Positions 18,125 to 29,168 are shown, counted from the first letter of the stretch. The stretch: 64,000 nucleotides of DNA from Zygaena filipendulae (GCA_907165275.2 OU015668.1:7621658-7685657); one strand, 5' to 3'. The notes: generated from the letters alone by a model not told the origin. Program-made: numbers and translations.

Positions 18125-18811
18125 ATGAAGTTTGTTAAACAGTCACAATCGTTAAATATTGATAATGTTTTTGTCGAAGTAAAAAATACCATGTCACGTC
18201 ATGGAAGTCTTCTACCTAGCACTGTACGATGCATCATTTGTGGACCGTCGAGCTGTGGGAAAACAAATTTAATGATTGGACTACTTTTGCACGAAAACGG
18301 GTTACATTATCGAAATGTGTATGTTTATTCTAAAACATTACAACAACCAAAATATGTGTTTTTAGAAAAGGTTTTGGAACGAGTTCCAAATGTTTTATTT
18401 GAAAAGTATCGTGATAAAGATGAAGTTTTAAGTCTACAAGATGCTAAACCCTACTCCGTGATTGTATTTGACGACGTTGCATGTGAAAATCAAAATAACA
18501 TACGAGATTACTTTGCAATGGGCAGACACAAATATATTGATTGTTTTTATCTCAACCAAACATATAGTAAAATCCCTAAACAGTTAGTTAGAGATAACGC
18601 GAATTTAATTATACTTTTTAAACAAGATGAAACCAATATGAAACATGTTTATGATGAGCACGTTAATACAGACATGACGTGGGGTCAATTTCGCGAAATG
18701 TGTTCAAAGATTTGGATCAATCCTTACAATTATTTGGTTATAAACAAAGATTGTACTAAAAATAATGGTTGCTATAGAAACAAATTAGACACTTTTGTGG
18801 TGTTCGACTAA
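18125..18811 (+). CDS. Viral-type DNA-packaging ATPase (A32/FtsK-HerA-like), 228 aa
   Basis: An intact single-exon frame. A Walker A motif, GPSSCGKT, lies at about residues 40-47; a Walker B, 'VIVFDDV', is at about 112-118. A later 'CFYLNQTYSKIPKQLVRDN' fits the sensor/arginine-finger region. Together they resemble the packaging ATPases of Polinton/adintovirus-like and other small to large dsDNA viruses of animals, whose endogenous copies occur in arthropod genomes. I infer an old integrated viral or virus-like element. No polymerase, integrase or capsid gene is visible nearby, but a small companion gene follows at 18,907. Host use cannot be judged from one copy; absence of stops across 228 codons is notable. 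Confidence 0.75.
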   Translation: MKFVKQSQSLNIDNVFVEVKNTMSRHGSLLPSTVRCIICGPSSCGKTNLMIGLLLHENGLHYRNVYVYSKTLQQPKYVFLEKVLERVPNVLFEKYRDKDEVLSLQDAKPYSVIVFDDVACENQNNIRDYFAMGRHKYIDCFYLNQTYSKIPKQLVRDNANLIILFKQDETNMKHVYDEHVNTDMTWGQFREMCSKIWINPYNYLVINKDCTKNNGCYRNKLDTFVVFD

Positions 18812-18906
18812 CAAAGAACATAAATAATACCTTTAAATAGAGGAACGCATGTTTTAAACTTCATTCGTTATCGGATGCTAAATCATTAACGACTCGTCCG
18901 GTTATA

Positions 18907-19314
18907 ATGGAAAAATCATTAAAAAGACGAATTGTTGATGCTGCAGAAGCAGTTAAGAAAAAGGTGCGAAAAATGAGAAATGTCGAAATTGAAAATAAAC
19001 GTGCATTGGAAACCGTGTTCAAGCCGGTCACAGAACCTCTTGCTCAATTTACGAAAGCTAATGGCGACGACCCGATTGGCGCAGGGGTCACCATGCCTAC
19101 CCGCTAATCAAGGGGTTCCGGGTTCGATTCCCGGTGGGGGTGGACTTTGTGTGATGAACACAGGGTTCCATTTTCCAGTCTGGGTGTGTTTATATATCTA
19201 TAGTATAATATATATGTAATTCTATGTAGTATATACCACGTTTGCTTGGTTTCCACGACACAAGCTAATAATAGCTTACTGTGGGATCAAGTAGATCTGT
19301 GTGTTGTGATGTGG

Positions 19315-19348
<34 letters not shown>

Positions 19349-19455
19349 AAAAAGCAACAAAACAAAAGCTGATTGAAAAATCTGAAGGCAACACCAATCA
19401 TAATACCGGTACTGTTAAAGGCACCACAATTGGTCATCACAATTGCTTTAGTTAA
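18907..19455 (+). pseudogene. Small basic coiled-coil-like companion gene, split by a SINE
   Basis: It opens with MEKSLKRRIVDAAEAVKKKV, a basic amphipathic helix, and has 'FKPVTEPLAQF' about 40 residues in. The frame is then entered by a SINE (19,064-19,343) and resumes after it at about 19,345 to a stop at 19,453-19,455. I recall small genes of this look next to packaging-type ATPases in arthropod genome assemblies; the function is unknown. The 95-bp gap and same strand suggest an original virus-like gene pair. Confidence 0.55.
19064..19343 (+). mobile_element. tRNA-derived SINE, ~280 bp
   Basis: A Pol III A box TGGCGCAGGGG (19,077-19,087) and B box GGTTCGATTCC (19,121-19,131) lie 34 bases apart. 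The body is non-coding and the tail is (ATT)n at 19,314-19,343. TAATG occurs at both flanks (19,059-19,063 and 19,344-19,348), a possible 5-bp target duplication. Confidence 0.75.
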
Positions 19456-20076
19456 ATAGATCTATATATATTTGCTACCAAAAAGGTAATGCAAAAAATG
19501 CAAAAAAATAAATAGTATATTCCTTTATCAGCTGTAATTAATAAATATGTAAATTAATATTTGCGATTGGCATAACTCAAAGCAGTCAACCACTCATTAA
19601 TTGTTTTTTGGATCTAAACGCATCCAATACCTATCACTATTGGGTTATTTTTCTTCACCAGATTCCCTTTTTAATATTCTCTCCAAAATAATTACCCTTA
19701 CCTTTTAGCATCTTTGCGTTTTTGAAGGTAAATAACATTGACAGCTTCAGATTCGGACTGTCCATCTGCGTTCATGTCATAGCACTTCGTTTTCCCGTCT
19801 TGATTGACTGGTATTATTCTTGAAAAATTCAACTCAGACGTTTTTTGAAATGTATAGAACATAGTATGATAAGTGTCGAGTACCATGTTTTTGACACTAA
19901 TTTCTTTCAAGTCGTTTACACCGAAAACTCAGTAACATTCGTAGCCAAGATAAAAAAAAAAATTGATACAGTCGAATTGAGAACGTCCTCCTTTTTAGAA
20001 GTCGGTTGAAAAAGTTATTCTAAATTAATAATCATCTCATCAATCTAACAAATCGTAATAATAAGGAAAATCCTGT

Positions 20077-20305
20077 AGGGCGATTATGTAACTTTTGTTT
20101 CTATCATTTTTCGATTTCAATCGGAAAAATAGCGGTTTTGTGATTAATTGGTTATGTTTAGACAGCTTCAAGTTTTGAAATATGTTTGTTTTGTTTGATT
20201 GCTAGATATTGTAGGTGTCAAAAAGTGCATATTGTAATCGCAAAACCACGATGTTTTTGATTGCAAGCGAAAAACGATAGAAACAAAAGTTACATAATAG
20301 CCCCT
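20077..20305. mobile_element. MITE, 229 bp, long inverted ends
   Basis: 'agggcgattatgtaactttt' at the left pairs with 'aaaagttacataatagcccc' at the right; arms of about 37 bases extend to 'tttctatcatttttcg'. The interior is AT-rich and non-coding. A longer relative is at 27,375-27,768. It lies in intron 4 of gene B. Confidence 0.8.
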
Positions 20306-20430
20306 CTGGTCATCCGTAACTATCCGAATCAGAATAGTAGTTCTCTAGAACAGCTACTGTTAGCTCTGGATTATCCCTTACTCCTAAACTTTCAATCTTG
20401 CAAAATTTTATCTCTTTTTATTATAATAAC

Positions 20431-20790
20431 TAGCTGTGCCCCGCGGTTTCACCCGCGGTAATTTCGGAGTTCCTGTGGGAATTCTGGGGATATCATTTTC
20501 TGTACCCCTGACAACGTGCATGCTAAATTTCATCCAAATCCGTTCAGCGGTTTTTGCGTGATTGAGTAACAAACATCCAATCATCCACACTTTCACATTT
20601 ATAATATTAGTAGGCCTAGCTGTGTCCCGCGGTTTACCCGCGGTAATTTCAGAGTTCCTGCGGGACTTCCGGAATAAAAATTAGGTACCCTATGTCCTTC
20701 TCTGTACCTCTAACAACGTGCATGCCAAATTTCATCCAAATCCGTTCAGCCGTTTTTGCGTGATTGAGTAACAAATATGCACACTTTTTT
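20431..20790 (+). repeat. Two tandem dispersed repeat tails
   Basis: Two head-to-tail copies, both with 'cgcggtaatttc', 'gtacccctgacaacgtgcat' or a variant, 'tttcatccaaatccgttcag' and 'ttgcgtgattgagtaacaa'. These are the best-preserved copies with 47,588-47,740 and can serve as family references. Confidence 0.75.
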
Positions 20791-22219
20791 TTTTTATTGA
20801 TAAATGAGCCGTAAATACCAAAACATTCTTGCAGTTTGTGGTTAATTTTTACATTGTTTTAAGTCGATTGGTTCGGTTTCAACTACCAATGATTGTCACT
20901 ATGTCCAAATCCTACGTTATTATTATAAAGAGATTTGTAAGTTTGTAAGTAACTTACTCCTAGATAATCTCTGGAACTACTGTGCTGAAGCTGATTCTAT
21001 TTCTTTCGCTGATATGACAGTATACCGGAGTGATATAGGATATTTTTTATCCTGGAACGAAGAGTTTTCGCAGGCATACCGAAGGCATGCAGAATCCGCT
21101 TACCTCTGGAAACTTATGTACGTTTGTGGATGCAGCAGAATTTTTGAACCGCCTACAATAGCGGAATCGCAATCACCATGAAGCATCGCTTGGTAAGCTT
21201 TCTCTAATGCCACGATGGAGCTGCAGCAAGCACAGTCGACCACTATGGAGGGACCGTTCACATTCAGCCAATAGGATATACGATTGGCGCACATAGCTCG
21301 ACTGCATCTGTTGATTAAAAATTAATGAACAATTAACTCTGTTGTCAATACACATAAGTATACAGGTACTATTGGATTAAGATAAGATAAGATACACTTT
21401 ATTTAGCAAAGTAAACACATACACCATGCAACAACTATTTCATAATTTAAAGATAAATAAAACTATGTGGTGCAGTGCCTTGCTAAGCCTGCAGTTTATC
21501 TACGTTGAGATGTAAAACTATCTATCACCACCCGCTATATAAAATCATATTTCCCAAGATATTTTATTAAAAAAAAATCGATAGCAGGATACCTAGCGTG
21601 AGTACGATTTTTTTATTGTAATTCTGCAGTATCGCGAAATAATAAAATAAATAAAATTTTATTGCAAACCGCCAAAAATGGCCGTTTGAGCATCAAGTTC
21701 TTTCTGCAGAGTTATCAGCAAAACTAGTATTTGTTTCACATTAATACCTACTATATAGATTTGATTTGAAATGAAATATCTCAGTACGTACGTTGGTTTT
21801 GTAAAATTTCCGTCAACTTACGCCAGCAGTCCTATTTTACTAGATTTGCCGCCGGTGTTGCACGCAGAACATATTAATATTTTTTCAGTCTCGGAATGGC
21901 TCGGAGCGATGAAAACACCCACGCGTTTGCTTGAAAGTTCGGTCGGGTTCACTCCCAAATAAATAATAATAAACTTGAAGATCACACACACCTACTTGAT
22001 CACACACTAAACGTCTGTGGTGGAAATCCAGCAAACGATTTAGTATATAATATACTACAAGAATCTAATATTTTCTACCCCTTGTCTATTAACCCCGCTC
22101 CAGGAGCGCGACGACGCCTACAACCACGCATCTGTGTATGGCGCTCCTGAAGTTGAAGCTCCGATCGAGTTTCAATGTTTATTCTAGGCATGTAATCTAT
22201 ACATCTATACATATAAATA

Positions 22220-22490
22220 GGTAAAATTGTAGTGTCTGTTTGTAATTCAAAATTACCAGGTTTTCACTAAATGCATACTTGCACAAAAAAACAATAATAA
22301 TAATTTTTCTCTTTCTGTTTGTCTGTTTTTTCAGGCTAATCTTAGAAACGCCTGGACCGATTTTAATGGGACTTTCACTGGCAGATACCTGATGTTATAA
22401 GGAGTAACTTAGGCTACTTTTTATCCCGAAATTTCAGCGGGATCTCCGATATTGTTGCGGATGTAACCGCGGGGAACAACAGCTATAAGT
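22220..22490 (+). repeat. Dispersed repeat, variant subfamily
   Basis: 'ttttttctctttctgtttgt', 'ggaccgattttaatggg', 'atcccgaaatttcagcggga' and 'aaccgcggggaacaacagct'. It lies in the intron between exons 2 and 3 of gene B. Confidence 0.6.
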
Positions 22491-23589
22491 ATCTACTAAT
22501 ACAATAAGTAAATACTTAGTCGGTCGGCGGTCCTTCGAAATGTATATCTAGTAATTAAATTTTGACGGTCAAGCATAGGTAAAGGAGCTAGCTACATTAG
22601 TTAAGTTGCGTAATCGCGGTGCATTTTTTCTTTAATTATGGCCCTTCTTCGAAATTTCATAAACTTTCTGGCCCTTCATGAAGAAAGTGAGTCCACCACT
22701 GGCCTAGAGCATTTAATTCTCTCAGTCCTGGAGCTGCCACTTAGTAGAACGTTTCTTAAAAGCTTATTTCAAGTGTCTAACCTGCATCGAATAGAGCTTG
22801 GTAAGACTGCTCAAGCAGCAACCGAGTCATTGGATCGAAAACGTTGGCCAGTCTGCTATGGATCACAAAAGGCTCTGCATCAAACAGATCTATATCTGGG
22901 ATCTTTCCTGCATATTCCGACAGCTCTGGGTGTTCGTAACTCCATCGAGGGTTCTCCTTGGTCACCATGTTTACCTGTTCATTGAAAAGAAATTGAAACT
23001 TTGAAGTTTGAGAAAGCTTTTGACAAGTCTAATTTAAGTTTAATTAACGTCTCTCCAAGTTTCACTGTAAAAAAAACACATCTCGTATTCTAATTTTTAT
23101 TAGTGTCTTGTCTGTCTGTTAGTTTTCACACTATTTATAAGCCACTCACTAAGTATTTTCGTTCCTGCTAAATTTTAAGGTTCAACGGCGGCCATAACGA
23201 GGAGATTTAAGGACTGTGAGGAAATCCATACCAGTTGAAATAAGATGAAATGCAATTTAAGTTACCTTGTTATAAAGCTTTTCGTCGAACTCCATCAGGT
23301 TGTGGCAATCAGGCAAAAGCCCGGACATGCCGCTGATGACGATGTCGTTGCCGTCATACGCGGCGCTATCCGCATCCACGTGCGAGCCGCAGTCTTCAGT
23401 GAGTGGTGCCATTTGTTTGCCGACAATGAGCTTGTCTGACCAATAAGATATACAGGAAAAAATTTTATTCAGTGCGCAAACTTTTACAAATTAAACTTAG
23501 AGGAGTTTTAATAAACACCTTTTTTATGTTGATAAGTACAAAAAAGTAAAGTTATCGTGAACGAAAGATGTATACTTTGCAATTGATTT

Positions 23590-23760
23590 ATTGGCAACTC
23601 TATTCGCCGCCGCCACCGCTGCGTGCGAAGCGCTCGTTCGGCTAGGTATTTACGTGGGTTACAATGTACCGACAGCTGATCGAGGTCGTTCACCCCCCGC
23701 TACAACACCCCCGCATACGCGCACCCCCGCACGGCGCGCGCGCCCATTGATATTATTACG
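23590..23760. other. GC-rich block in leader intron of gene B
   Basis: A 170-bp island of CG-rich sequence ('cgccgccgccaccgctgcgt', 'cacggcgcgcgcgcccattg') in otherwise AT-rich DNA, about 180 bases upstream of the gene B start codon. It has no counterpart in the leader introns of A and C. It could be an enhancer or alternative promoter, or foreign DNA; I see no coding signature. Confidence 0.4.
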
Positions 23761-24132
23761 AATAGATAGTGTCTATATTTTGATAATTTAAAGCCGTATT
23801 AAAATTAATAAAAAAGTTTTGAACAAAAAGAGAAATGTGTTCTATTACTGATACTGAACCACAAAATTTTTATTGCGCATTGCTTAAAAAATATTCCTGT
23901 ATAAAGATGATATTTCTCTCAATTCTTCATTGTATTTCCATCATATTTCCATGCAATCACGAAACAACTAGTCCTAACTACGAGTAATGTTATAAATGCG
24001 ACCCCTTATCCCTTAACCCGAAATTTTACGGTTATCGGTTGAGTAGTTAAGGCGTAAAAACGTAACAAACAAACAAAGACACATTTGCATTTGTTATATT
24101 ATTATGAATTTCCTAAGTTTTTTTTTACTCAC

Positions 24133-24212
24133 TTTAACAAGTATAGGGATCAGTTGCAGTAGATACCTTGCGAATACACTTGTATGCAGACAACGAATCG
24201 ACTGTAAGGACT
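24133..24212 (-). other. Predicted non-coding leader exon of gene B
   Basis: Begins at a CAGTCC initiator (24,212), shares 'CAGTCGATTCG' and 'TGTCTGC' with the leaders of A and C, and ends at AAA|GTGAGT (24,133/24,132). The leader is shorter than in A and C by about a dozen bases. Confidence 0.5.
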
Positions 24213-24240
24213 GCGCGCGTAAAGGAAGCAGTTGTACGTT

Positions 24241-24247
24241 TTTTATA
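24241..24247 (-). promoter_or_regulatory. TATA box of gene B promoter
   Basis: Minus strand reads CTTATAAAAAACG, a better TATA match than in A and C. It is 35 bases from the CAGT initiator, and the flanking 'ATGCTCT' upstream is also shared among the three genes. Confidence 0.55.
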
Positions 24248-24339
24248 AGTAGAGAGCATAACCTTAAACCATATTAAATTATGAATAAATTTGTGAAGTA
24301 ATTAAATTCGTTTTAATACAATATACTTAATTGCTATAA

Positions 24340-24760
24340 TTTTTCAGTGGTTTCACCCGCGTTAATTTCAATGTACCCGGGGGCATTCCGGGATAAAAGT
24401 ATATACCCTATACCCTAATATGTAATTTTCTGTACTCCTGGAGAATGTTATGCTTTTCATGATGATAGGCGTTAGAATCAAGTACGGATTTTGATATTGG
24501 AAATTCTACAGGATGTAAGAGAAGCGATGTAAGAGTGTTTAGTATCCGATTGGCGTCCCAAATATAGAAAAACTAGCTATGCCCCGCGGTTTCACATGCG
24601 GTAATTTCGGAGTTCCCGTGGAAATCCCAGGATAGAATATAGATATATACCTTCGTCATGAATCACTCTATCTATTGGTGAAAACCGCATGAAAATCCGA
24701 TACGTAGTTTTAAAAATCTAAGCGTACAATGACATAGGAACAGACCGACAGCGGCGACTT
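24340..24760 (+). repeat. Two dispersed repeat tails upstream of gene B
   Basis: Copies at about 24,350-24,470 and 24,575-24,750, each with the 'ccgcggtttcac' type block and 'gaaaaccgcatgaaaatccg' in the second. Confidence 0.6.
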
Positions 24761-25320
24761 TCTTTTTAATTATGTAGGTACTATCCTAGTGAAGATTATA
24801 TTATTTTTTGACGCAGAAAAAAATATTCAAGAAAATTGAGCGCACTAGTTGCTGACGCTGACGCTTAAGGTCAACGCTCCTTTCTTTTGTATTGCAGCTG
24901 AGGCTTCCTTCTAAAGATTCTAAAACTTGTAACTGTATTCTTGAGTGAAATAAAATACTTTTCATTCCATCTATTAAAAAACTGACGTTTTATTTGTATG
25001 ATATAAGTGCACCTAAAGTAGTACGTTTAGGTTTCCTTCAATAAGTGCGACTAAAAGTTGTACTGAAATCCATTTTAACCTGCTAAACAGCGGGTAATAA
25101 TGAGTTGTGAATTTGGAATATGAAACTTGTAATGTCTATCGCCAGAGAACGACCAAGGAGGTCGAACATCAAATACTGCACAAATTGTATGAATAAGGGT
25201 ACTGGCCGGTGAGACTCGCGCCTCAAACAAAATAGTAGATTTTGCACCGAGGCAGTAAAGCACTGTCTTACTTGGTCTTACGTCACCGGCGACATATTGA
25301 ACAGGCGTAACGATGGACTT
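24761..25320. other. No gene recognised
   Basis: AT-rich sequence. 25,080-25,320 contains CG-bearing text ('gaccaaggaggtcgaacatc', 'ttacgtcaccggcgacatat') that looks like old repeat, but no coding family was recognised. Confidence 0.35.
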
Positions 25321-25470
25321 AGGGTTAATTCCCGAGCGCAGCGAGGGTAATAAAAAAATATTTTATATATATTATGTAGAGTACTGAGTGAAGCGAGTGG
25401 TTTAAGCTGCCCGTGACGAAGACGGGATTTATCCTCGAGGTGCATACTCTACTTTTCATACCTACTGCGA
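25321..25470. repeat. Hairpin-type repeat, diverged relative of the 611-bp units
   Basis: Contains 'cccgagcgcagcgagggtaa' and 'gtagagtactgagtgaagcg' pairing loosely with 'gtgcatactctacttttcat'. The word 'gagcg.agcgaggg' recurs in the hairpins at 25,810 and 26,421. Confidence 0.5.
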
Positions 25471-25809
25471 GATATGAATCCTCTGTACACGGGCAGACGG
25501 TTTATTCGAAAATAGAATTGGCCACCATGCACAGGCAGATCACATAAAAAGAAAACAAAACGCTAAAAGTTTTCCTACAAATAACGTTCCAAATTTAAAT
25601 CACTTTACTCCCTTGGAAGTTTCTTACAACATTACCTCCCGGCCCTTGGGTTGGGATGTAATGCCTCGCTTTACGTTGAGATTGCGTGATATGTAATTGG
25701 ACTTTATCGAGCAGGTGATATGAAAAAATAAATATATTACAGCGATTTCTTGTTTCATTTTCTCATAGAGGGGGATGAAAAGTAGAGTGTACCACTCGGC
25801 ATTAATAGT

Positions 25810-26420
25810 ACATTGTTATCCTAGGGGTGAAAGTAACTTATTTAGTCCCGAGACGGGGTTTTGCGCCCGAGCGTATAGCGAGGGCGCCAATAGATCGAGG
25901 GACTAAATAAGTCTTTCTCCCGAGGGTAACACTGTGCTTTTCATTACGAATGCAAGGAAAGTCAAAATAAAAATAGGAATTAGCTAATGAAAAAATTAGT
26001 GAAGATCGGATAGTCGCTTGACACTTTCCCACCTATTTCTTTTTCTTTGACCGGCTAGCTATTCAGCCAGTATTTTTTATTTACATTGTGGCGACCTAAA
26101 AAAAATATTTTCTTTAATTATTAAGTATTAATTAAAGAAAATAAAAAAATATAAATAGGAATTAGCTTAAGAAAAAGTGAGTGAATTTTATTTTAATTAA
26201 TACCTACTTAAACTTTACGTTATTTCAATTTTACATCGCGCTGGCTGTATAGAAAGTTGAAACATGGTTCAATAGAAATGTGAAAATAGACCTATTTTTT
26301 TTTTAATAATTTGACAGTTGTCAGTTGAAAGCGATTCTCCCTAGGGCTGAAAAGGGTTACTTTCAACCCGCTTCTCAGGCAACTTCAGACCTACTTTCCG
26401 AGTATGAGTAATGAAATAGT
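25810..26420. repeat. Tandem unit 1 (611 bp) with ~50-bp-arm hairpin
   Basis: The unit opens with an imperfect hairpin: 'gttatcctaggggtgaaagt' and 'cttatttagtcccgag' pair with 'ctcgagggactaaataag' style text and 'tttctcccgagggtaac' (about 25,815-25,930). Non-coding; the next unit follows directly at 26,421. Confidence 0.8.
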
Positions 26421-27060
26421 ACATTGTTATCCAAGGGGTGAAAGTAACTCATTTAGTGCCGAGACGGGGTTTGGCGCCCGAGCGTAGCGAGGGCGCCAAT
26501 AGTTCGAGGCACTAAATAAGTTACTTTCTCCCGGGGGTAACACTGTGCTTTTCATTACGAATGCAAGGAAAGTCAAAATAAAAATAGGAATTAGCTAAAG
26601 AAAAAATGAGTGAAGATTGGATAGTCGCTTGACGCTTTCCCACCTATTTCTTTTTCTTTGGCCGGCTAGCTATTCAGCCAGTATTTTTTATTTACATTGT
26701 GGCGACCTAAATTATAATAGAGTCATCTAAAAAAATATTTTCTTTAATTATTAAGTATTAATTAAAGAAAATAAAATAATATTATTTATATTTTAATTAA
26801 TTAATTAGCTTAAGAAATAATGAGTGAATTTTATTTTAATTAATACCTACTTAAACTTTACGTTATTTCAATTTTACATGGCGCTGGCTGTATAGAAAGT
26901 TGGAACATGGTTCAATAGAAATGTGAAAATAGACCTAGTTTTTTTTTAATAATTTGACAGTTGTCAGTTGAAAGCGATTCTCCCTAGGGCTGAAAAGAGC
27001 TACTTTCAACCCGCTTCTCAGGCAACTTCAGACCTACTTTCCGAGCATGAGTAATGAAAA
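26421..27060. repeat. Tandem unit 2 (~640 bp)
   Basis: A second copy of the preceding unit, starting again 'acattgttatcc' and ending 'ctttccgagcatgagtaatg'. It is longer by small insertions near 26,710 and 26,790. The hairpin (26,425-26,540) is better paired than in unit 1: 'ctcatttagtgccgag' with 'ttcgaggcactaaataag'. Confidence 0.8.
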
Positions 27061-27374
27061 ATTATTTTTTCCTCTGGCGATTTCCTTTGAATCCCTTTCT
27101 CTGTTCAGGATTCTATATAAGAATCCTTCACTCCGGTCTGGATTCAAAATAAGACCCTCGCCTTAAAAATACAATTTTAATACCTTGTGATACAATCTAC
27201 TATTTTATCTCGGAACAATGAGTTCCTGTGGATATCTCGAAATCACGTAGTAAAACCGCAGGAAAGCAGTCTACACCAATAAAAAGCGTTAAGTTTGTCA
27301 GTTACGCCCAGTGACAATTTTCTTAACAACCTAACTGATTTCTAAACTCCGGCACAGAAATTCTTTCTTAACTG

Positions 27375-27768
27375 AGGGGCTATTATTAAACATTTATTTC
27401 TATAATTTTTCGGTAGCAATCAAAAAATAGTGGTTTTGCGATTATAATAAACACTTTTAATAACACCTACAATATCTAGCATTCAACTAAAATAAACATG
27501 CGAAAGTTGAAATTGCAATTTTTCTGATCGAAACTGAAATATGATGTTGTTTATGTTTTGTTGCTATCATATTTCAGTTTCAATCAGAAAAACAACGATT
27601 TTGTGATTAATTAACCATGTTTAGGCAGCTTCAACTTTTGAAGTATGTTAATTTTGGTTGATTGCTAGATATTGTTGGTGTCAAAACGTGCATCTTGTAT
27701 TCGCAAAACCGCCATGTTTTTGATTGCAACCGAAAAATGAAAGAAATAAAAGTTACACAATAGCCCCT
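27375..27768. mobile_element. MITE, 394 bp, same family as 20,077-20,305
   Basis: Ends 'aggggctattattaaacatt' and 'aagttacacaatagcccct' are inverted. The right half is near-identical in order to the 20,077 copy ('tgattgctagatattgttgg', 'gcaaaaccgccatgtttttg'), and the left half is largely its mirror, so most of the element is one inverted repeat. Confidence 0.8.
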
Positions 27769-29162
27769 CTGATATCTACTCTATATGAACTAGTTCCCTT
27801 CCAAATTTAAGTTTCATAGCTCAGTCAGTTTTCGAAGTTTCTTAAATTAGTCAGTGAGTTTCTATCGAAGTATCTTTCGACTTCGAATTCCGTTTCCATT
27901 TCACCTTCTTTTTCGTATGTACGTAAGTTGACTGCATTGGACTTATGACAATGTCGCCGGGATAGAGGGACAGAAATTTCCTAGTAGTCGAATTTAAGCT
28001 AGTACATAACCATGTTTGGTTGCCATGAGTAAGTACTTATCCATACTTACTTTACATAATATGATGACGAGGGTCTGAAGATGGAGCCGGAGAACTGCCA
28101 CTAGAACTCCCTAATGGAAACTGCAAAGATTGTCATTTTGGGGCTCCTTTGTTTTGTTCTCATAAGCACATTCCATGGCAAATGATAAAATATGTTTAAA
28201 TTTTTTATTTTAATTAAGTAGGTACCTACTTTAATTTTTAGTGTTTCTTCGTAAAACGGTTCATGATTGGGTTCACGTGCAATATGCGTTAGGTATGTAC
28301 ATAATTTTAATTATAAAGTAAAATCATTTGCTGTTTATTTCAATAAAGTATTGTTTGCAGTAAAATTATACAGTTATGATCACATAAGTAATTAACCAAT
28401 TCATGAGTACCTATTTAATTAAAATTCGGCATGGGTAAGTAGGTACTTCTTTTTATTATTGTAGCAGAAAAAAAGGACCTGTATAGGTACCTAGTAACTG
28501 AACTATGTGCGTCCTATCCTAAAAAATTAAATCCATCCGATTTAAGAGACTTAATTAAGACCAATAAGTATTTTTCCTTTTTTATCTAAGGTGCTTGAAA
28601 AGGTGGTTAACATACATGATACAACTTACGAAATATATTGGGAAAAAAATTGAAGACGAATCAAAACTTCAGGTTTACGAGGACCAAACTAAATAACTTA
28701 ACGTTTCATAACTGGATTTTTTTACTATTGAGCTATTTACCCCTCCCAACGTATGAACCCTATATCTGTACCACTGACAGCGTGTACATGCAAGTTACTT
28801 TCGCATTTATAATATTAGTAGGGATTAAAATGGGACCATTTCCATGACCAATGAACCCCTTTCGCTGCACAAAACAAATTACCTAGGTACCTATAAATAC
28901 TTTCCATTGCATATTATGATGAGGGCCTGAAGATCAAGCCAGAATATTTCCAGTGGAACTACTTGATGGAAACTGTACATTCAGGTATGGGCGCATTTGT
29001 TTTCTTCTCATGAGTACCTTTCATTATTTTATACATATAATTATGATAAAGCATGTTTTTAAAAAAGAACTTTATTTTGAAGAAATTGAGAAAGAGAATT
29101 TTACCCATGAAACAAGAGTAATTAAATTAAAATAATAATTTAACCTGATTAATTTCGAATAA
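27769..29162. other. Intergenic, no gene recognised
   Basis: Between the MITE and the 3' end of gene A. Two similar stretches near 28,060-28,200 and 28,900-29,020 ('gatgacgagggtctgaagat', 'gatgagggcctgaagatcaa' and 'ctaatggaaactg'/'ttgatggaaactg') are an old repeat pair about 0.85 kb apart. No coding family is seen. Confidence 0.45.
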
Positions 29163-29168
29163 TTTATT
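29163..29168 (-). terminator. Candidate polyadenylation signal of gene A
   Basis: AATAAA on the minus strand, about 75 bases past the stop codon of gene A. It is the nearest canonical hexamer downstream. Confidence 0.5.

Larger units (their letters stand above)
19702..23412 (-). pseudogene. FAS-like gene B: exons 1-5 of the KS domain only
   Basis: Five exons match gene A in length and phase: 23,412-23,266 (MAPLTEDCGS...), 22,974-22,782, 21,954-21,822, 21,307-21,104, 19,818-19,702. Together they cover the KS domain to just short of its histidine motifs. The nucleophile segment in exon 4 reads DCACCSS (usual DTACSSS), so the Cys is present. Two facts mark a broken gene. The acceptor of exon 3 is GG instead of AG (21,955-21,956; gene A has AG). 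And no exon 6 or later domain exists anywhere between 19,702 and gene C. The exons otherwise have no stops, so loss is recent, or an N-terminal KS fragment is made by alternative splicing (less likely). Confidence 0.85.

Noticed and set aside
19077..19145. A tRNA gene
   Set aside because: A and B boxes are present but no cloverleaf can be drawn; the body and (ATT)n tail fit a SINE.
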